Positions 33,234 to 42,055 of a stretch of DNA of 64,000 bases are shown one piece after another (position 1 is the first letter of the stretch; the number at the start of each line of letters is the position of its first letter). The stretch is from positions 1 to 64,000 of the forward strand of contig JBAYFO010000011.1 of assembly GCA_041667115.1 (NCBI GenBank). The letters run 5' to 3'. The notes beneath the pieces were generated by a model, which was not told the origin of the DNA, ran no database searches, and was given only the letters and a program-made list of their open reading frames with translations. Source of the stretch: UBA1563 sp041667115. Lineage in GTDB: Bacteria > Bacteroidota > Ignavibacteria > Ignavibacteriales > Ignavibacteriaceae. A program made the position numbers and the translations under genes.

Positions 33234-36098
33234 ATGCCATACACACATTCTTATAAATCATTTTTACAACGCCACATCGGCTCATCAGAACAAGAAACAA
33301 AAAGCATGTTACAAGAGATCGGCGCCGCATCTCTTGATCAATTAATTGAAGAAACACTCCCGCAGCAAATAAAATTAGAAAAAGAACTCCTACTTGATCC
33401 GCCGATGACGGAAAAGGAATTTTTAGATTACATTTATTCGGTTGCGCAAAAAAATAAAATTGCAAAATCATATATCGGGATGGGGTATTATCCAACAATC
33501 ACTCCGGCGGTTATTCAAAGAAATATTTTGGAGAATCCGGGTTGGTATACGCAGTATACACCGTATCAAGCTGAAATTTCTCAGGGAAGATTAGAAGCGC
33601 TTTTAAATTTTCAAACGATGGTGAGCGATTTAACCGGACTTCCGATTGCGAATGCATCTTTGCTCGATGAAGCAACCTCTGCTGCTGAAGCGATGTTGAT
33701 GTTTTTTCACTCAGGGAATAATTCTGCAAAGAATAAATTTTTTGTGGATGAAAAAGTTTTTCCACAGACACTCGATGTTTTATTAAACAGAGCGAATCCA
33801 AACGGAATAGAAATTGTAATTGGTGAATTTGAAAAGATAAACTTAGATGAAACATATTTCGGGGCTTTATTACAGTATCCAAATAGTGATGGTGAAGTTT
33901 TCAATTACGAAAGTTTTATCACCGAAGCTCATCAAAAAAATATTAAAGTGGTTATTGCAGCCGATCTTTTAAGTTTAGCGTTGTTAAAAGCGCCGGGAGA
34001 ATTCGGTGCCGATGTTGCCGTTGGAACAACGCAGCGGTTTGGTGTGCCGATGGGATTTGGCGGACCGAGCGCAGCTTACTTTGCGGCGAAGGAAGAATTT
34101 AAGAGAATTATTCCGGGAAGAATTATCGGCGTATCGGTTGATGCGGATGGGAATCCCGCTTTGCGTATGGCTCTACAGACGCGTGAACAACATATACGAA
34201 GAGAAAAAGCTACAAGCAATATCTGTACGGCTCAAGTGCTGCTTGCGGTAATGGCGGGAATGTATGCAGTATATCACGGACCTGAAGGATTACACGACAT
34301 AGCGGAAACCATTCATCTCTTAACTGCTCAGCTTGAAGCATCGCTGAGTGAGTTGGGCTTTGAGCAAAAGAATAAATATTTCTTCGATACTCTTTCAATT
34401 AAAATAAAAGATGAAAATACTTTCAAGAAAATAAAAACACTTGCGGAAAATAAATTAATAAACTTCCGTTATGCTGAAACGAATATTATCGGAATAAGTT
34501 TAAGTGAAGAAACAACTGAAAAAGATATTAAAGAAATTATAGAACTATTCTCGGAAGCAGTTGGAAAGAAGAATGCAAAACTTCCTCAAATCGTTTCTAA
34601 GAAGTATCCGGCGGAGGTGGAGAGAACTTCACCTTATTTGCAGCATCCGGTCTTTAATTCTTTTCATTCTGAAACAGAATTAATGCGTTACGCAAAGCGG
34701 TTGGAGAATAAAGATATTTCGTTAACGTACGGAATGATCCCGCTTGGTTCTTGCACGATGAAGTTAAATGCCGCAGCAGAAATGCTTGGCATTACGCATC
34801 CCGGTTTTACAAACATCCATCCTTTCGCCCCGCACTCACAAACGGAAGGGTATCAAATTGTAATATCGGAATTGGAAAAAGCATTAGCTGAAATTACCGG
34901 ATTCGCAGGAGTCTCACTTCAACCGAATTCGGGTGCGCAAGGGGAGTATTCAGGGTTGATGGTTATCCGCCAATATTTTATTGATAAGAACGAAAGCCAC
35001 AGAAATGTTGCGCTCATTCCTTCCTCCGCGCATGGAACAAATCCCGCAAGCGCTGTAATGGCGGGGATGAAAGTCGTGGTAGTTAATTGCGACGAAAAGG
35101 GAAATGTTGATGTTGACGATTTAAAGAAGAAAGCGGAAGAGCATAAAAATAATTTAGCCGCTTTGATGATTACCTACCCTTCAACGCATGGAGTTTTTGA
35201 AGTGCGCATAAAAGAAATTTGCGAGATCATTCATACGAACGGCGGACAAGTGTATATGGATGGTGCAAACATGAATGCACAAGTAGGATTAACGAGTCCG
35301 AAAAGTATTGGTGCAGATGTATGCCATTTGAATCTGCATAAAACTTTTGCAATTCCGCATGGTGGCGGCGGACCGGGAGTTGGACCAATCTGCGTAGCAA
35401 AACATTTAGTCCCGTTCTTACCAAAACATGCGGTTGTTCCTGTTGGCGGAGAAAAAGGAATTCATGCGGTTTCCGCTTCACCTTACGGCAGCGCGAATGT
35501 TTTAATTATTTCTTACGGGTATATAAAAATGTTGGGCGCCGAAGGATTGAAGACATCAACTGAATACGCTATACTCAACGCGAATTACATCGCGGCAAAA
35601 TTAAAACCGTATTACAAAATTCTTTACACCGGTGAAAAGGGAAGAGTTGCGCACGAAATGATCTTTGATATGCGTGATTTTAAAAGGACAGCGAATGTTG
35701 AAGTGGAAGATATTGCAAAACGTTTAATGGATTACGGATTTCACGCACCGACAATTTCTTTCCCGGTTCACGGAACGGTAATGATAGAGCCGACGGAAAG
35801 CGAATCGAAAAAAGAATTAGACCGTTTCTGCGAAGCGATGATCCTTATCAAAAAAGAGATGGATGCAATTGAAAGCGGTTCTGCCGATAAAGAAGATAAC
35901 GTAATTAAAAACGCGCCGCACACAATGCATGCAGTATCTGCAACAGAATGGAAGCACAACTATTCGCGCGAAGAAGCTGCATTCCCGACTGCGTGGACGA
36001 AACAATATAAATTCTGGCCCGCAACGGCTAAAGTGAACAATGCATTCGGAGATAGAAATTTGGTTTGCAGTTGTCCTCCGGTGGAAGAGTACAGATAA
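33234..36098 (+). CDS. gcvP: Glycine dehydrogenase (decarboxylating), one-chain P protein
   Basis: A 954-residue PLP enzyme in the fused form (N- and C-terminal halves in one chain). The N-terminal half has [12 protein letters not shown] and [18 protein letters not shown]. The C-terminal half has [17 protein letters not shown] and the PLP lysine in [18 protein letters not shown], followed by the glycine-rich loop. It decarboxylates glycine and passes the aminomethyl group to the H protein, giving NADH and methylene-THF together with GcvT and Lpd. gcvT and gcvH are not in the window. The 101-bp gap upstream shows no glycine riboswitch that I can recognise. Confidence 0.97.
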   Translation: MPYTHSYKSFLQRHIGSSEQETKSMLQEIGAASLDQLIEETLPQQIKLEKELLLDPPMTEKEFLDYIYSVAQKNKIAKSYIGMGYYPTITPAVIQRNILENPGWYTQYTPYQAEISQGRLEALLNFQTMVSDLTGLPIANASLLDEATSAAEAMLMFFHSGNNSAKNKFFVDEKVFPQTLDVLLNRANPNGIEIVIGEFEKINLDETYFGALLQYPNSDGEVFNYESFITEAHQKNIKVVIAADLLSLALLKAPGEFGADVAVGTTQRFGVPMGFGGPSAAYFAAKEEFKRIIPGRIIGVSVDADGNPALRMALQTREQHIRREKATSNICTAQVLLAVMAGMYAVYHGPEGLHDIAETIHLLTAQLEASLSELGFEQKNKYFFDTLSIKIKDENTFKKIKTLAENKLINFRYAETNIIGISLSEETTEKDIKEIIELFSEAVGKKNAKLPQIVSKKYPAEVERTSPYLQHPVFNSFHSETELMRYAKRLENKDISLTYGMIPLGSCTMKLNAAAEMLGITHPGFTNIHPFAPHSQTEGYQIVISELEKALAEITGFAGVSLQPNSGAQGEYSGLMVIRQYFIDKNESHRNVALIPSSAHGTNPASAVMAGMKVVVVNCDEKGNVDVDDLKKKAEEHKNNLAALMITYPSTHGVFEVRIKEICEIIHTNGGQVYMDGANMNAQVGLTSPKSIGADVCHLNLHKTFAIPHGGGGPGVGPICVAKHLVPFLPKHAVVPVGGEKGIHAVSASPYGSANVLIISYGYIKMLGAEGLKTSTEYAILNANYIAAKLKPYYKILYTGEKGRVAHEMIFDMRDFKRTANVEVEDIAKRLMDYGFHAPTISFPVHGTVMIEPTESESKKELDRFCEAMILIKKEMDAIESGSADKEDNVIKNAPHTMHAVSATEWKHNYSREEAAFPTAWTKQYKFWPATAKVNNAFGDRNLVCSCPPVEEYR

Positions 36099-36100
36099 AG

Positions 36101-36148
36101 ATTGCAAGATTGCAAGATTACAAGATTGAAAGATTGAAAGATTGGAAG
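36101..36148. repeat. Six copies of an 8-bp microsatellite
   Basis: ATTGCAAG appears twice, then ATTACAAG, ATTGAAAG twice and ATTGGAAG, all in register, starting 2 bp after the gcvP stop codon. Such RATTGAAAG tracts occur between genes in this bacterial group. Confidence 0.85.
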
Positions 36149-36517
36149 AGAAGGCAGAATGTAATTTATTCTGACTTCTACTTCTACTTTTCTTGTATGT
36201 GCAAAATTAAAAAAAACATTGAATCCTGATGGGATTGTTTTATTCTTTTATCCAAAATCAAATTGTTTGCAATTCTTTCGTGACACCGTTGGGGTTAAAT
36301 CTTTGTAGAAAAATTAACCGCAAGTGATTAACATTCCCCTAGTGAATAAATATTTCTCCCTCTACGCGATACTTCTGATTCGTCAAAAAAAAGTTTTGGT
36401 TGCAGGTCACGTTACTCACTGAAAAATAACAGGTGCATAAATTTTTTATTTAGTTCTTGACATCACATATAAATTTTCTTAGTTTCGCTTATCAGAATAA
36501 CAATTTGACTGGGTGGT
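36149..36517. other. Gap after gcvP with little visible
   Basis: No credible gene. TTGACA at 36457-36462 is followed by an AT-rich stretch but no clear second element. A region of short T and A runs (36200-36330) has no recognisable structure. The gap marks the change from housekeeping to accessory DNA. Confidence 0.5.
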
Positions 36518-36847
36518 ATGTTTTATTTGTTAGGTTGGTTACAAAAAAGATTTTCAAAATGGACTAACGATAGTTATCCCTTTTTAAAAAATTCATCCGC
36601 AGATGAAGCTGGTAAAATAATATTCCGTTCAGTCTCTCATCATTTTATTCCGAACAATAAATTCTCCAAAAACTTAAAACTCACTTCTTACAATTCAAAA
36701 AGTACTTTCAAAGATTTAAATAGTATTTGCCGCATATTGGAATTTAAAACTGATGAAATGCAGTACATATTTTGCAGGATGAAAAAGAAAATAAAGGAGT
36801 CTAATTATTACAAACCCGCGAATCAACTTTGTAGTTACGGGAGGTAA
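36518..36847 (+). CDS. Doubtful 109-codon frame before the minisatellite
   Basis: An ATG frame with a GGGTGG stretch 5 bp before it. The predicted product is basic, with a hydrophobic start (MFYLLGWLQKRF) and no recognisable domain. It ends 12 bp before the degenerate left edge of the 21-bp array. Composition is not convincingly coding, and it could be chance. The opposite strand is also partly open here because of the array. Confidence 0.2.
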   Translation: MFYLLGWLQKRFSKWTNDSYPFLKNSSADEAGKIIFRSVSHHFIPNNKFSKNLKLTSYNSKSTFKDLNSICRILEFKTDEMQYIFCRMKKKIKESNYYKPANQLCSYGR

Positions 36848-36858
36848 TATGAAATCCA

Positions 36859-37404
36859 CCCGAGGTGTGTTGAAAATGATGGAAAGTATTTTGTAAGCAA
36901 TGCGAAGCATTTTGAAAACCGTGCGAAGTGTTTTGAAAGTCATGCGGGGCGATTGAAAAGTGATGCGACGTAAAATGAAAACCGTGCGGAGTGTTTTGAA
37001 AGTTGTGCGGAGTGTTTTGAAAGTCGTGCGAAGCGATTGAAAAGTGATGCGAAGCAAAATGAAAGTCATGCGAAGCGTTTTGAAAGTTGTGCGAAGTGTT
37101 TTGAAAGTCATGCGAAGTGTTTTGAAAGTCATGCGAAGCATTTTGAAAACCATGCGAAGCGATTGAAATGTGATGCGACGCAAAATGAAAGTCATGCAGA
37201 GTGATTGAAATGTGATGCGACGCAAACTGAAAATCGTGCGAAGCGTTTTGAAAATCGTGCGAAGTGTTTTGAAAGTCATGTGGAGCGATTGAAAAGTGAT
37301 GCGACGCAAAATGAAAATCGTGCGAAGCGTTTGGAAAGTGATGCGAAGCAAACTGAAAACCGTGCGAAGCGTTTTAAAAGTCGTGCGAAGTGTTTTGAAA
37401 AGTG
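36859..37404. repeat. 21-bp minisatellite, 24 exact-length copies plus two degenerate ones
   Basis: From 36901 to 37404 there are 24 units of exactly 21 bp without a single insertion or deletion, preceded by two decayed units (36859-36900). Three unit types recur: type a TGCGAAGCGTTTTGAAAGTCR, type b TGCGAAGCGATTGAAAAGTGA and type c TGCGACGCAAAATGAAAATCG. Nearly every b is followed by a c. In one plus-strand frame they read AKRFESR, AKRLKSD and ATQNENR, i.e. heptads. The minus strand is open for 211 codons only because of the period. Confidence 0.92.
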
Positions 37405-37438
37405 TGCGAAAACGGGAAAAGTTGTGAATTTAGGCTAA
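37205..37438 (+). CDS. Heptad-repeat frame reading through the 3' third of the minisatellite (doubtful)
   Basis: A TTG-started 77-codon frame translates the last ten or so units as 7-residue repeats (NRAKRFE, SDATQNE) and ends in CAKTGKVVNLG. Alanine and phenylalanine/leucine fall at positions a and d of a heptad, so the product would look like a charged coiled coil. The same frame upstream is broken by stops at the TAA in 36971-36973 and the TGA near 37201. A second copy of the tail, ending in KREKVVNLG, occurs before the next paralogue (about 38380-38434). No ribosome site is seen. It may be a relic of a longer coiled-coil gene or simply repeat DNA. Confidence 0.25.
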   Translation: MKCDATQTENRAKRFENRAKCFESHVERLKSDATQNENRAKRLESDAKQTENRAKRFKSRAKCFEKCAKTGKVVNLG

Positions 37439-37550
37439 AATTGTTGTTTTTCTTCAAAGGAGATAGAGGAAATAAATACTTTACAAATAGGGAAGGCGGG
37501 AAAAATCCGCCATTCCATAATTTCAAACTCCATAATAAAGGGAGGTCTGA

Positions 37551-38279
37551 ATGACACCACACCAGGAAAATAAGTTAGCGATGTACGGGGCTGTAAACAA
37601 ATTCGGGAAAAGATTTGCAAAGCAGGTATCAGCAATTCCGGCGCTTGAGAGGGCGTTTAGTAATTTAGCCAGAGCAGTAAGTTTGATTAAGTTCAAAAGT
37701 CAAAATGAGGAAGAGGCTGTTGCAGGGACCTTCGAATTAAAACAAGACACAAGGTTTGCATTAATTGTTGTTTTAGTTCCGGCAACCGGGGCGCTATCTT
37801 CCTATGCAAGAAGAAATAACCTTGCGGAGGTGAAAAGGCTTACGTTTAAGATAACGCGGGGTTCGTTAAACAAACTAAACCAAACGGATCTTCAACAGAA
37901 AACAGCTATTCTTTTTAAACTGCTTAATGAGAATAAAGCAAATCTCAGAGATTACGGGATAGATGCATCAAAAATTGTTAATCTCAAACAAAAGATAGAT
38001 GCATTTAATACCGCCATAAACACACATGAAGAGAGTGGTTCTGAAAGATCACGCACTTATATAGAGCTAAATAGAGCCTTTTCAGCTGCAGATTACGTTT
38101 TAAGAGGAGACATCGACTGCTTAATGGAAATTCTCCGGGAAGATAATCCGGAGATATATAATGAGTTTCTCTCCGCCAGGTTAATTAAGGATTCGGTCGG
38201 GGGGTATAAAACGGATAATGAGGGAATCTTTAGCCGGATTAACCGGCGCCTCCGGCGCGGTAAAAAGTTATGGTTATAG
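37551..38279 (+). CDS. Unrecognised 242-residue protein, copy 1 of a tandem pair
   Basis: A soluble, mostly helical protein starting MTPHQENKLAMYGAV after a good GGGAGG site. Conserved with the next gene are IPALERAF, the PATGALSSYARRNNL core near residue 80, a central ITRGSLNKLNQTDLQQK, and the C-terminal RGDIDCLMEI...NPEIYNEFLSARLIKD. The last 20 or so residues differ from copy 2: here they are basic (INRRLRRGKKLWL), generated by a GCGCCTCCGGCGC palindrome near 38247, which suggests the original C-terminus was replaced. The family is unknown to me; similar proteins in several copies per genome would fit this bacterial group. Confidence 0.75.
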   Translation: MTPHQENKLAMYGAVNKFGKRFAKQVSAIPALERAFSNLARAVSLIKFKSQNEEEAVAGTFELKQDTRFALIVVLVPATGALSSYARRNNLAEVKRLTFKITRGSLNKLNQTDLQQKTAILFKLLNENKANLRDYGIDASKIVNLKQKIDAFNTAINTHEESGSERSRTYIELNRAFSAADYVLRGDIDCLMEILREDNPEIYNEFLSARLIKDSVGGYKTDNEGIFSRINRRLRRGKKLWL

Positions 38280-38557
38280 AGACATATCGAGGGAAGCGTC
38301 TCGATAATAATGGTTGTCCCGGAGGTGGACGAATAATGTCACCCCTCATGGTTTAGATTAGCCTCCGGAGCGATATTATTTGAAAACCGTGCGAAGCATT
38401 TTGAAAATCGTGCGAAAAGGGAAAAAGTTGTGAATTTAGGCTGAATTTGTTGTTTTTCTTCAAAAGAGATTGAAAAAGGTAAAAACTTTACCAAACGCGG
38501 GGAGCCGGAAAAACCGGCTTACCCGGTATTTCAAACAACAAAATAAAAGGAGTCAAT
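38280..38557 (+). other. Duplicated leader region before the second paralogue
   Basis: After a hairpin TCGAG/CTCGA (38288-38305) this gap repeats the leader found before copy 1. It has two 21-bp array units (about 38382-38420), the tail GGGAAAAAGTTGTGAATTTA, a TTGTTGTTTTTCTTCAAA block, an inverted repeat (GAGCCGG/CCGGCTT here, GGCGGG/CCGCC in copy 1) and then the ribosome site. Conservation of the leader with the gene shows that the whole module was duplicated. Confidence 0.8.
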
Positions 38558-39271
38558 ATGACACCCCATCAGGAGAACAAGTTAGTAATGTACGGAGCCG
38601 TAATAGCTTTTGAGAAGCGGTTTACGGAAATAATCGGCGCGATACCGGCGCTGGCGGCGGCATTTGTAAAGTTTGCCGAAGCCGTGGGACTGATAAAGTC
38701 CAAGAGCAAAAAAAAGGAGGAGGTAGTAGCAGGGAAGATAGAAGCGAGGGGGAAAGCGAAGATAGCGCTTGTAACTTCGTTAGTTCCGGCAACCGGGGCG
38801 TTACATTCATACGCAAGGAAAAATAAACTTGAAGAGATGAAAAAGCTTACGTATAAGGTAACGCGTGCGTCGTTAAATAAACTTAACCAGACGGAGTTTG
38901 AGCAGAAGGTTGATATCCTTTACAATCTGCTTGAGACGAACAAAGACAGCCTTGGCGATTACGGAACACCGGCGGCAAAGGTTGACGCGGTTAAGGTGAA
39001 CATCGACGCCTACAACGGTGCGAAAGAAGCGCATAAGGGGAGCGGCAATGAAAAGTCGAGCGCGAACATAGCGATGGATGAAGCCTTTGCAACTGCGGAC
39101 GATATTTTGAAAGGGGATATTGACCGGATGATGGAAATTCCCCGCGAGGCTAACCCGGAGATGTATAATGAGTATATCTCGGCAAGGGTAATAAAGGATA
39201 TGAGCGGAGGACATAGACCGGACGAGGGAGAGAATCCCCCGCCGGATGAGCCGACACCGCCGGTACAATAA
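38558..39271 (+). CDS. Unrecognised 237-residue protein, copy 2 of a tandem pair
   Basis: Paralogue of the gene at 37551, colinear along its length: MTPHQENKLVMYGAV, a basic stretch KSKKKEEVVAG near residue 50, PATGALHSYARKNKL, VTRASLNKLNQTEFEQK, and KGDIDRMMEIPREANPEMYNEYISARVIKD. It ends in an acidic, proline-rich tail (NPPPDEPTPPVQ), probably the native C-terminus. GC content is higher than in copy 1, so the two copies may have arrived separately or drifted. AGGAGT precedes the ATG at good spacing. A strong terminator follows at 39285. No function can be assigned. Confidence 0.78.
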   Translation: MTPHQENKLVMYGAVIAFEKRFTEIIGAIPALAAAFVKFAEAVGLIKSKSKKKEEVVAGKIEARGKAKIALVTSLVPATGALHSYARKNKLEEMKKLTYKVTRASLNKLNQTEFEQKVDILYNLLETNKDSLGDYGTPAAKVDAVKVNIDAYNGAKEAHKGSGNEKSSANIAMDEAFATADDILKGDIDRMMEIPREANPEMYNEYISARVIKDMSGGHRPDEGENPPPDEPTPPVQ

Positions 39272-39284
39272 ATAGTTAATTTCT

Positions 39285-39319
39285 AAAACCTCCGACGTTT
39301 TGGAAACGCCGGAGGTTTT
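39285..39319 (+). terminator. Strong hairpin terminator after the tandem pair
   Basis: AAAACCTCCGACGTTT and AAACGCCGGAGGTTTT pair over 16 bp with one mismatch around TGG, with A and T runs on both sides, so it can stop transcription from either direction. Confidence 0.85.
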
Positions 39320-39438
39320 GATTTGTAGTTAAAATTTCATTGGTTTGAAAATAACTTTGTGTTAGATATTTTATAAGCAAAGATTAAAATGATTCTAACC
39401 AGTAGAAAGAATTTTATAAAAGAAGGAAGAGTCGCGTT

Positions 39439-39654
39439 ATGGAAAAGCCGTTAAGCCAACAGCAACATGTAAATGAATTGACAATAGGTGAGTTGAAAAC
39501 TTTAATTTCCGAAACTGTAAAAGAAACAATGGAAGAAGTTATTGAGAATATGGAAGCGCTCGCAAGTAAAAACTTTATCAATTCCGTACATGAAGCGAGA
39601 GAAGAATATAAAACCGGAAAGACAACCAAATTAGAAGACTTATTCAATGTTTGA
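39439..39654 (+). CDS. Antitoxin of a RelE/ParE-type pair
   Basis: A 71-residue acidic protein: a helical LTIGELKTLISETVKETMEEV region and a C-terminal toxin-binding segment ending in LEDLFNV. It overlaps the toxin start by 8 bp, the normal antitoxin-first order. No classical Phd or RHH signature is evident, so the DNA-binding class is not clear. It should neutralise the toxin and may repress the operon. An imperfect AGAAGGAAGAG site lies before the ATG. Confidence 0.75.
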   Translation: MEKPLSQQQHVNELTIGELKTLISETVKETMEEVIENMEALASKNFINSVHEAREEYKTGKTTKLEDLFNV

Positions 39655-39895
39655 AATTGTTGTTACCGGAAAAGCTGAAAAAGATTTCAAGAAACTTGGT
39701 CCTAACACCGGTTTGCATATTGCCAAGAAATTAAAAGAGTATTCAACAAATCCGTTTTTGCACGCTAAGAAACTAACTGATGCAATGTTGGGAGCGTATA
39801 GATTTAGGATTGGCAATTACCGGGTAATTGCTGATATAGAAGAAAATAAAATTATTGTTCTTAGAGTAGGGCATAGAAAAGATATTTATAAATAA
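39647..39895 (+). CDS. RelE/ParE-family toxin
   Basis: An 82-residue protein with the compact RelE fold: FEIVVTGKAEKDFKKL at the start, a helix LHIAKKLKEY, the core strand YRFRIGNYRVIADI, and IIVLRVGHRKDIYK at the end. The last arginine-histidine-rich strand corresponds to the catalytic region of mRNA-cleaving YoeB/RelE-type members, but gyrase-poisoning ParE members look alike. The next hairpin at 39941 closes the operon. Confidence 0.85.
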   Translation: MFEIVVTGKAEKDFKKLGPNTGLHIAKKLKEYSTNPFLHAKKLTDAMLGAYRFRIGNYRVIADIEENKIIVLRVGHRKDIYK

Positions 39896-39940
39896 CAGAG
39901 AGATTTTTAGCGGATACTAAGTTTTTATAAGCAATATAAA

Positions 39941-39973
39941 AAACCTCCGGCGTTTTGGAAACGCCGAAGGTTT
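39941..39973 (+). terminator. Hairpin terminator after the toxin gene
   Basis: AAACCTCCGGCGTTT and AAACGCCGAAGGTTT pair over 15 bp with one mismatch around TGG. It is a close relative of the terminator at 39285, so both probably derive from one mobile or duplicated element. Confidence 0.8.
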
Positions 39974-40222
39974 GGGTTAGCTTTTACTTGTTAGTTCTAG
40001 TTAATGGATTAAATAGAATAACAACATGAGCAAACAGACTTAAAAAAAATATTAAATGGAATCGAAAAAATTATATAAAATATTGGAATTGGTTGAGAAG
40101 AGTTTTATTTTTGCACTAACAGTACGCGCCACACTTCCCGTCAGATCAGTGTCCAAGGGCGCGTCTTTTGCTTTAAAGTAATTTGAACTTTTAATCCAAT
40201 ATGATAGCAAGAGGTTATAAAA
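39974..40222. other. Gap before the broken deaminase gene
   Basis: A 41-codon ATG frame at 40056-40181 (MESKKLYKILELVEK ... SKGASFALK) has no ribosome site and is listed only for completeness. Inside it, ACGCGCC (40125) and GGCGCGT (40158) form an inverted repeat. An AGAGGTTATAAAA stretch before 40223 is the ribosome site of the next gene. Confidence 0.5.
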
Positions 40223-41706
40223 ATGGGTAAACAAAAAAAGATTTATACGCACAGAGAATTTATGGAAATGGCAGTCTCTGAAATGAAAAATTCCATTTCA
40301 GAACATAGTGAAAAACCTGATCCTAAAGTTGGTGCTATTCTGGTTTCGCCCGATGGAAGAGAATTCATTGAAAAAGCACACCGTGGCGAAATACGTTCCG
40401 GTGATCACGCTGAATTTATTTTGTTGGATAAAAAGCATAGGACCAAACCTTTAACCAATTATATCCTCTACACTACTCTTGAACCTTGTGTTGAAAGAAA
40501 TCCCCCCAAAAGTGCTTGTGTAAATAGGACAGTGAATGCACGAATTAAGAAGGTCTATATTGGAATACAAGACCCCCATCCTTCGGTAAGAGGTGAAGGA
40601 ATAAAAATATTAAAGAAGAATGGTATTGAGGTAGAATTTTTTGATGCTAACCTTGCTGAAGAAATAAGAAAAGCAAACACTGACTTTATTAAATATGCTG
40701 AAGAAGAAGCTAAGAAAGTCCTGGATGGTGAAATTCAAGAAAGTATTGATCCACTAGATAACGCATTGGAAAACATAAGTTTAGACGATTTTTTACCTGA
40801 GGCACAAGAAGAACTAATCGAACGTGCAAAACTAAAATTCAAATTGGTTCAAAAGATTTTAATAAATACTTACTCCAGCTTCATCTTGTAAAAACTAATT
40901 TAAAAACTAACATTACCAAACCAACGGGACTTGGCTTATTATTGCTCGGCAAGAATCCACAGTTTACATTTACCCAAGCAAGAGTTCAATTCTTTATTCA
41001 TCAACCCGGCTCGGATGATATAACGGAAAATTTTAATGGGCCGGTGTTGTTACAGCCTGGAAAAATTCAAAAGTATCTTAATATTATTTATCCAAAATAT
41101 ATTTCTCGTAGAACCATGCAAAGAGAGGAGTATTATGATGTCCCGATTGAAGCAATCCGCGAAACTATCAACAATGCAATAGCTCATCGCGATTATTCTA
41201 TTACTGGTGCAACAATTAAGATTTATATTTACGATGACAAGGTTGAAGTTTTTAGTCCCGGTGTACCGATACACTCTCTGGAAAAATTCAAGAATTTTAA
41301 TGTTCCCCCGGAAAGCCGAAATCCTAAAATCGCTTATCTTTTTAACGAGATTGATGTAGTAGAGGAACTGGGTTTAGGAATGAAAGAATTGAAAAAAATT
41401 GCGGATGAAAAATTTCTCCCTAGACCTTCCTTTAGAATGGATGGGCAGTATTTTATTACTACTCTCTATACTAAACCCGGTGCATATAGTGCCGGTGTTA
41501 AAGACAAATTGAAAGAGTTAAATGCTGAAGAAAAAAGAGGATTTAATATAATTACCCAGCGAGGAAGTATTACTTCACCTGAATATCAGGAATTGCTCAA
41601 TATTGCTGAAAGAACTGCCCGATATCATTTGAAGAAAATGGTTGACATTGGTTTATTGATGGCTGAAGGGGCCGGAAAATCTACTATTTATAAGCTAAAG
41701 GAATAG
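40223..41706 (+). pseudogene. Deaminase-ATPase-winged-helix protein gene split by a one-base frameshift
   Basis: The first 207 codons encode a zinc cytidine/RibD-type deaminase: H62-A-E64, then PC at C89 and a second cysteine C99 within NPPKSACVNR. Around 40844-40846 one base appears to be missing. The original frame goes on only to 40891, while the shifted frame, from codon 40846, continues without stop as SKDFNKYLLQL ... TKPTGLGLLLLGKNPQF, the expected continuation. The rest has an HATPase/RecG-like ATP-binding segment (ETINNAIAHRDYSITG, VEVFSPGVP) and a C-terminal winged helix (SPEYQELLNIAERTARYHLKKMVDIGLL). The whole would be about 494 residues. It heads the defence island. Sequencing error or programmed shift are alternatives. 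Confidence 0.75.
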
Positions 41707-41708
41707 TT

Positions 41709-41819
41709 CCGGCAAACATACCGGCATGATTGCCGGAATAATTGCCGACATCATTCTTATAGCAGTTATAAAAATAGAATCCGGCAAACATAATGGCAAA
41801 TTTGCCGGAATAGTTGCCG
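41709..41819. repeat. Two degenerate copies of a CCGGCAAACATA...TTGCCGG block
   Basis: Copies at 41709-41747 and 41781-41819 share CCGGCAAACATAMYGGCA and a closing TTGCCGG, separated by an AT-rich spacer. Each can fold because CCGGCAA and TTGCCGG are complementary. The block starts 2 bp after the stop of the broken deaminase gene; it may be a decayed C-terminal extension or a repeat insertion. The remaining gap up to 42055 holds only the hairpin at 41985. Confidence 0.6.
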
Positions 41820-41984
41820 GTTTAATGTTGTTTGGGAAAATAATTGGGAATTTTTAAGACCCCAATTTGGCGCTTCAAAAAATGAATCTTAAAGGTCGCA
41901 AATTGTGACCTTAAAGAAGAGAAGAGGAAAACAACTAAAATATTTACCTTACGCCTTCACCGGGCAAGGTTAAGCAGTTATGAT

Positions 41985-42014
41985 TATAGAGGCTTGCCGT
42001 GGCAAGTCTCTATA
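41985..42014. terminator. Long perfect-looking hairpin before the type III mod gene
   Basis: TATAGAGGCTTGCC and GGCAAGTCTCTATA pair over 14 bp (one G-T pair) around GT. It sits 41 bp before the mod ATG, and a TATCTTTG -7-like element follows at 42022-42029. It could end readthrough from upstream or serve as an operator controlling the restriction genes. Confidence 0.55.
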
Positions 42015-42021
42015 ATTTCTT

Positions 42022-42029
42022 TATCTTTG
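42022..42029 (+). promoter_or_regulatory. -7 element candidate for mod/res
   Basis: TATCTTTG fits TAnnTTTG 26 bp before the mod start codon. The -33 part would fall inside the hairpin at 41985-42014, so promoter and hairpin may compete. Confidence 0.35.
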
Positions 42030-42055
42030 AATATTAATTTTTACAACGGAGTGTT

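Noticed and set aside
36716..37351. Minus-strand frame of 211 codons made of 7-residue repeats (TLRTTFK-like)
   Set aside because: It is open only because the 21-bp array has a period divisible by three; it has no ribosome site and the repeat translates as an implausible basic-hydrophobic peptide.
36901..37404. CRISPR array
   Set aside because: Units are contiguous 21-bp repeats with no unique spacers, and no cas genes are present.
39439..39895. HigBA or Phd/Doc classification of the toxin-antitoxin pair
   Set aside because: Order is antitoxin first and the toxin has a RelE/ParE fold without Fic features; finer naming is not supported.
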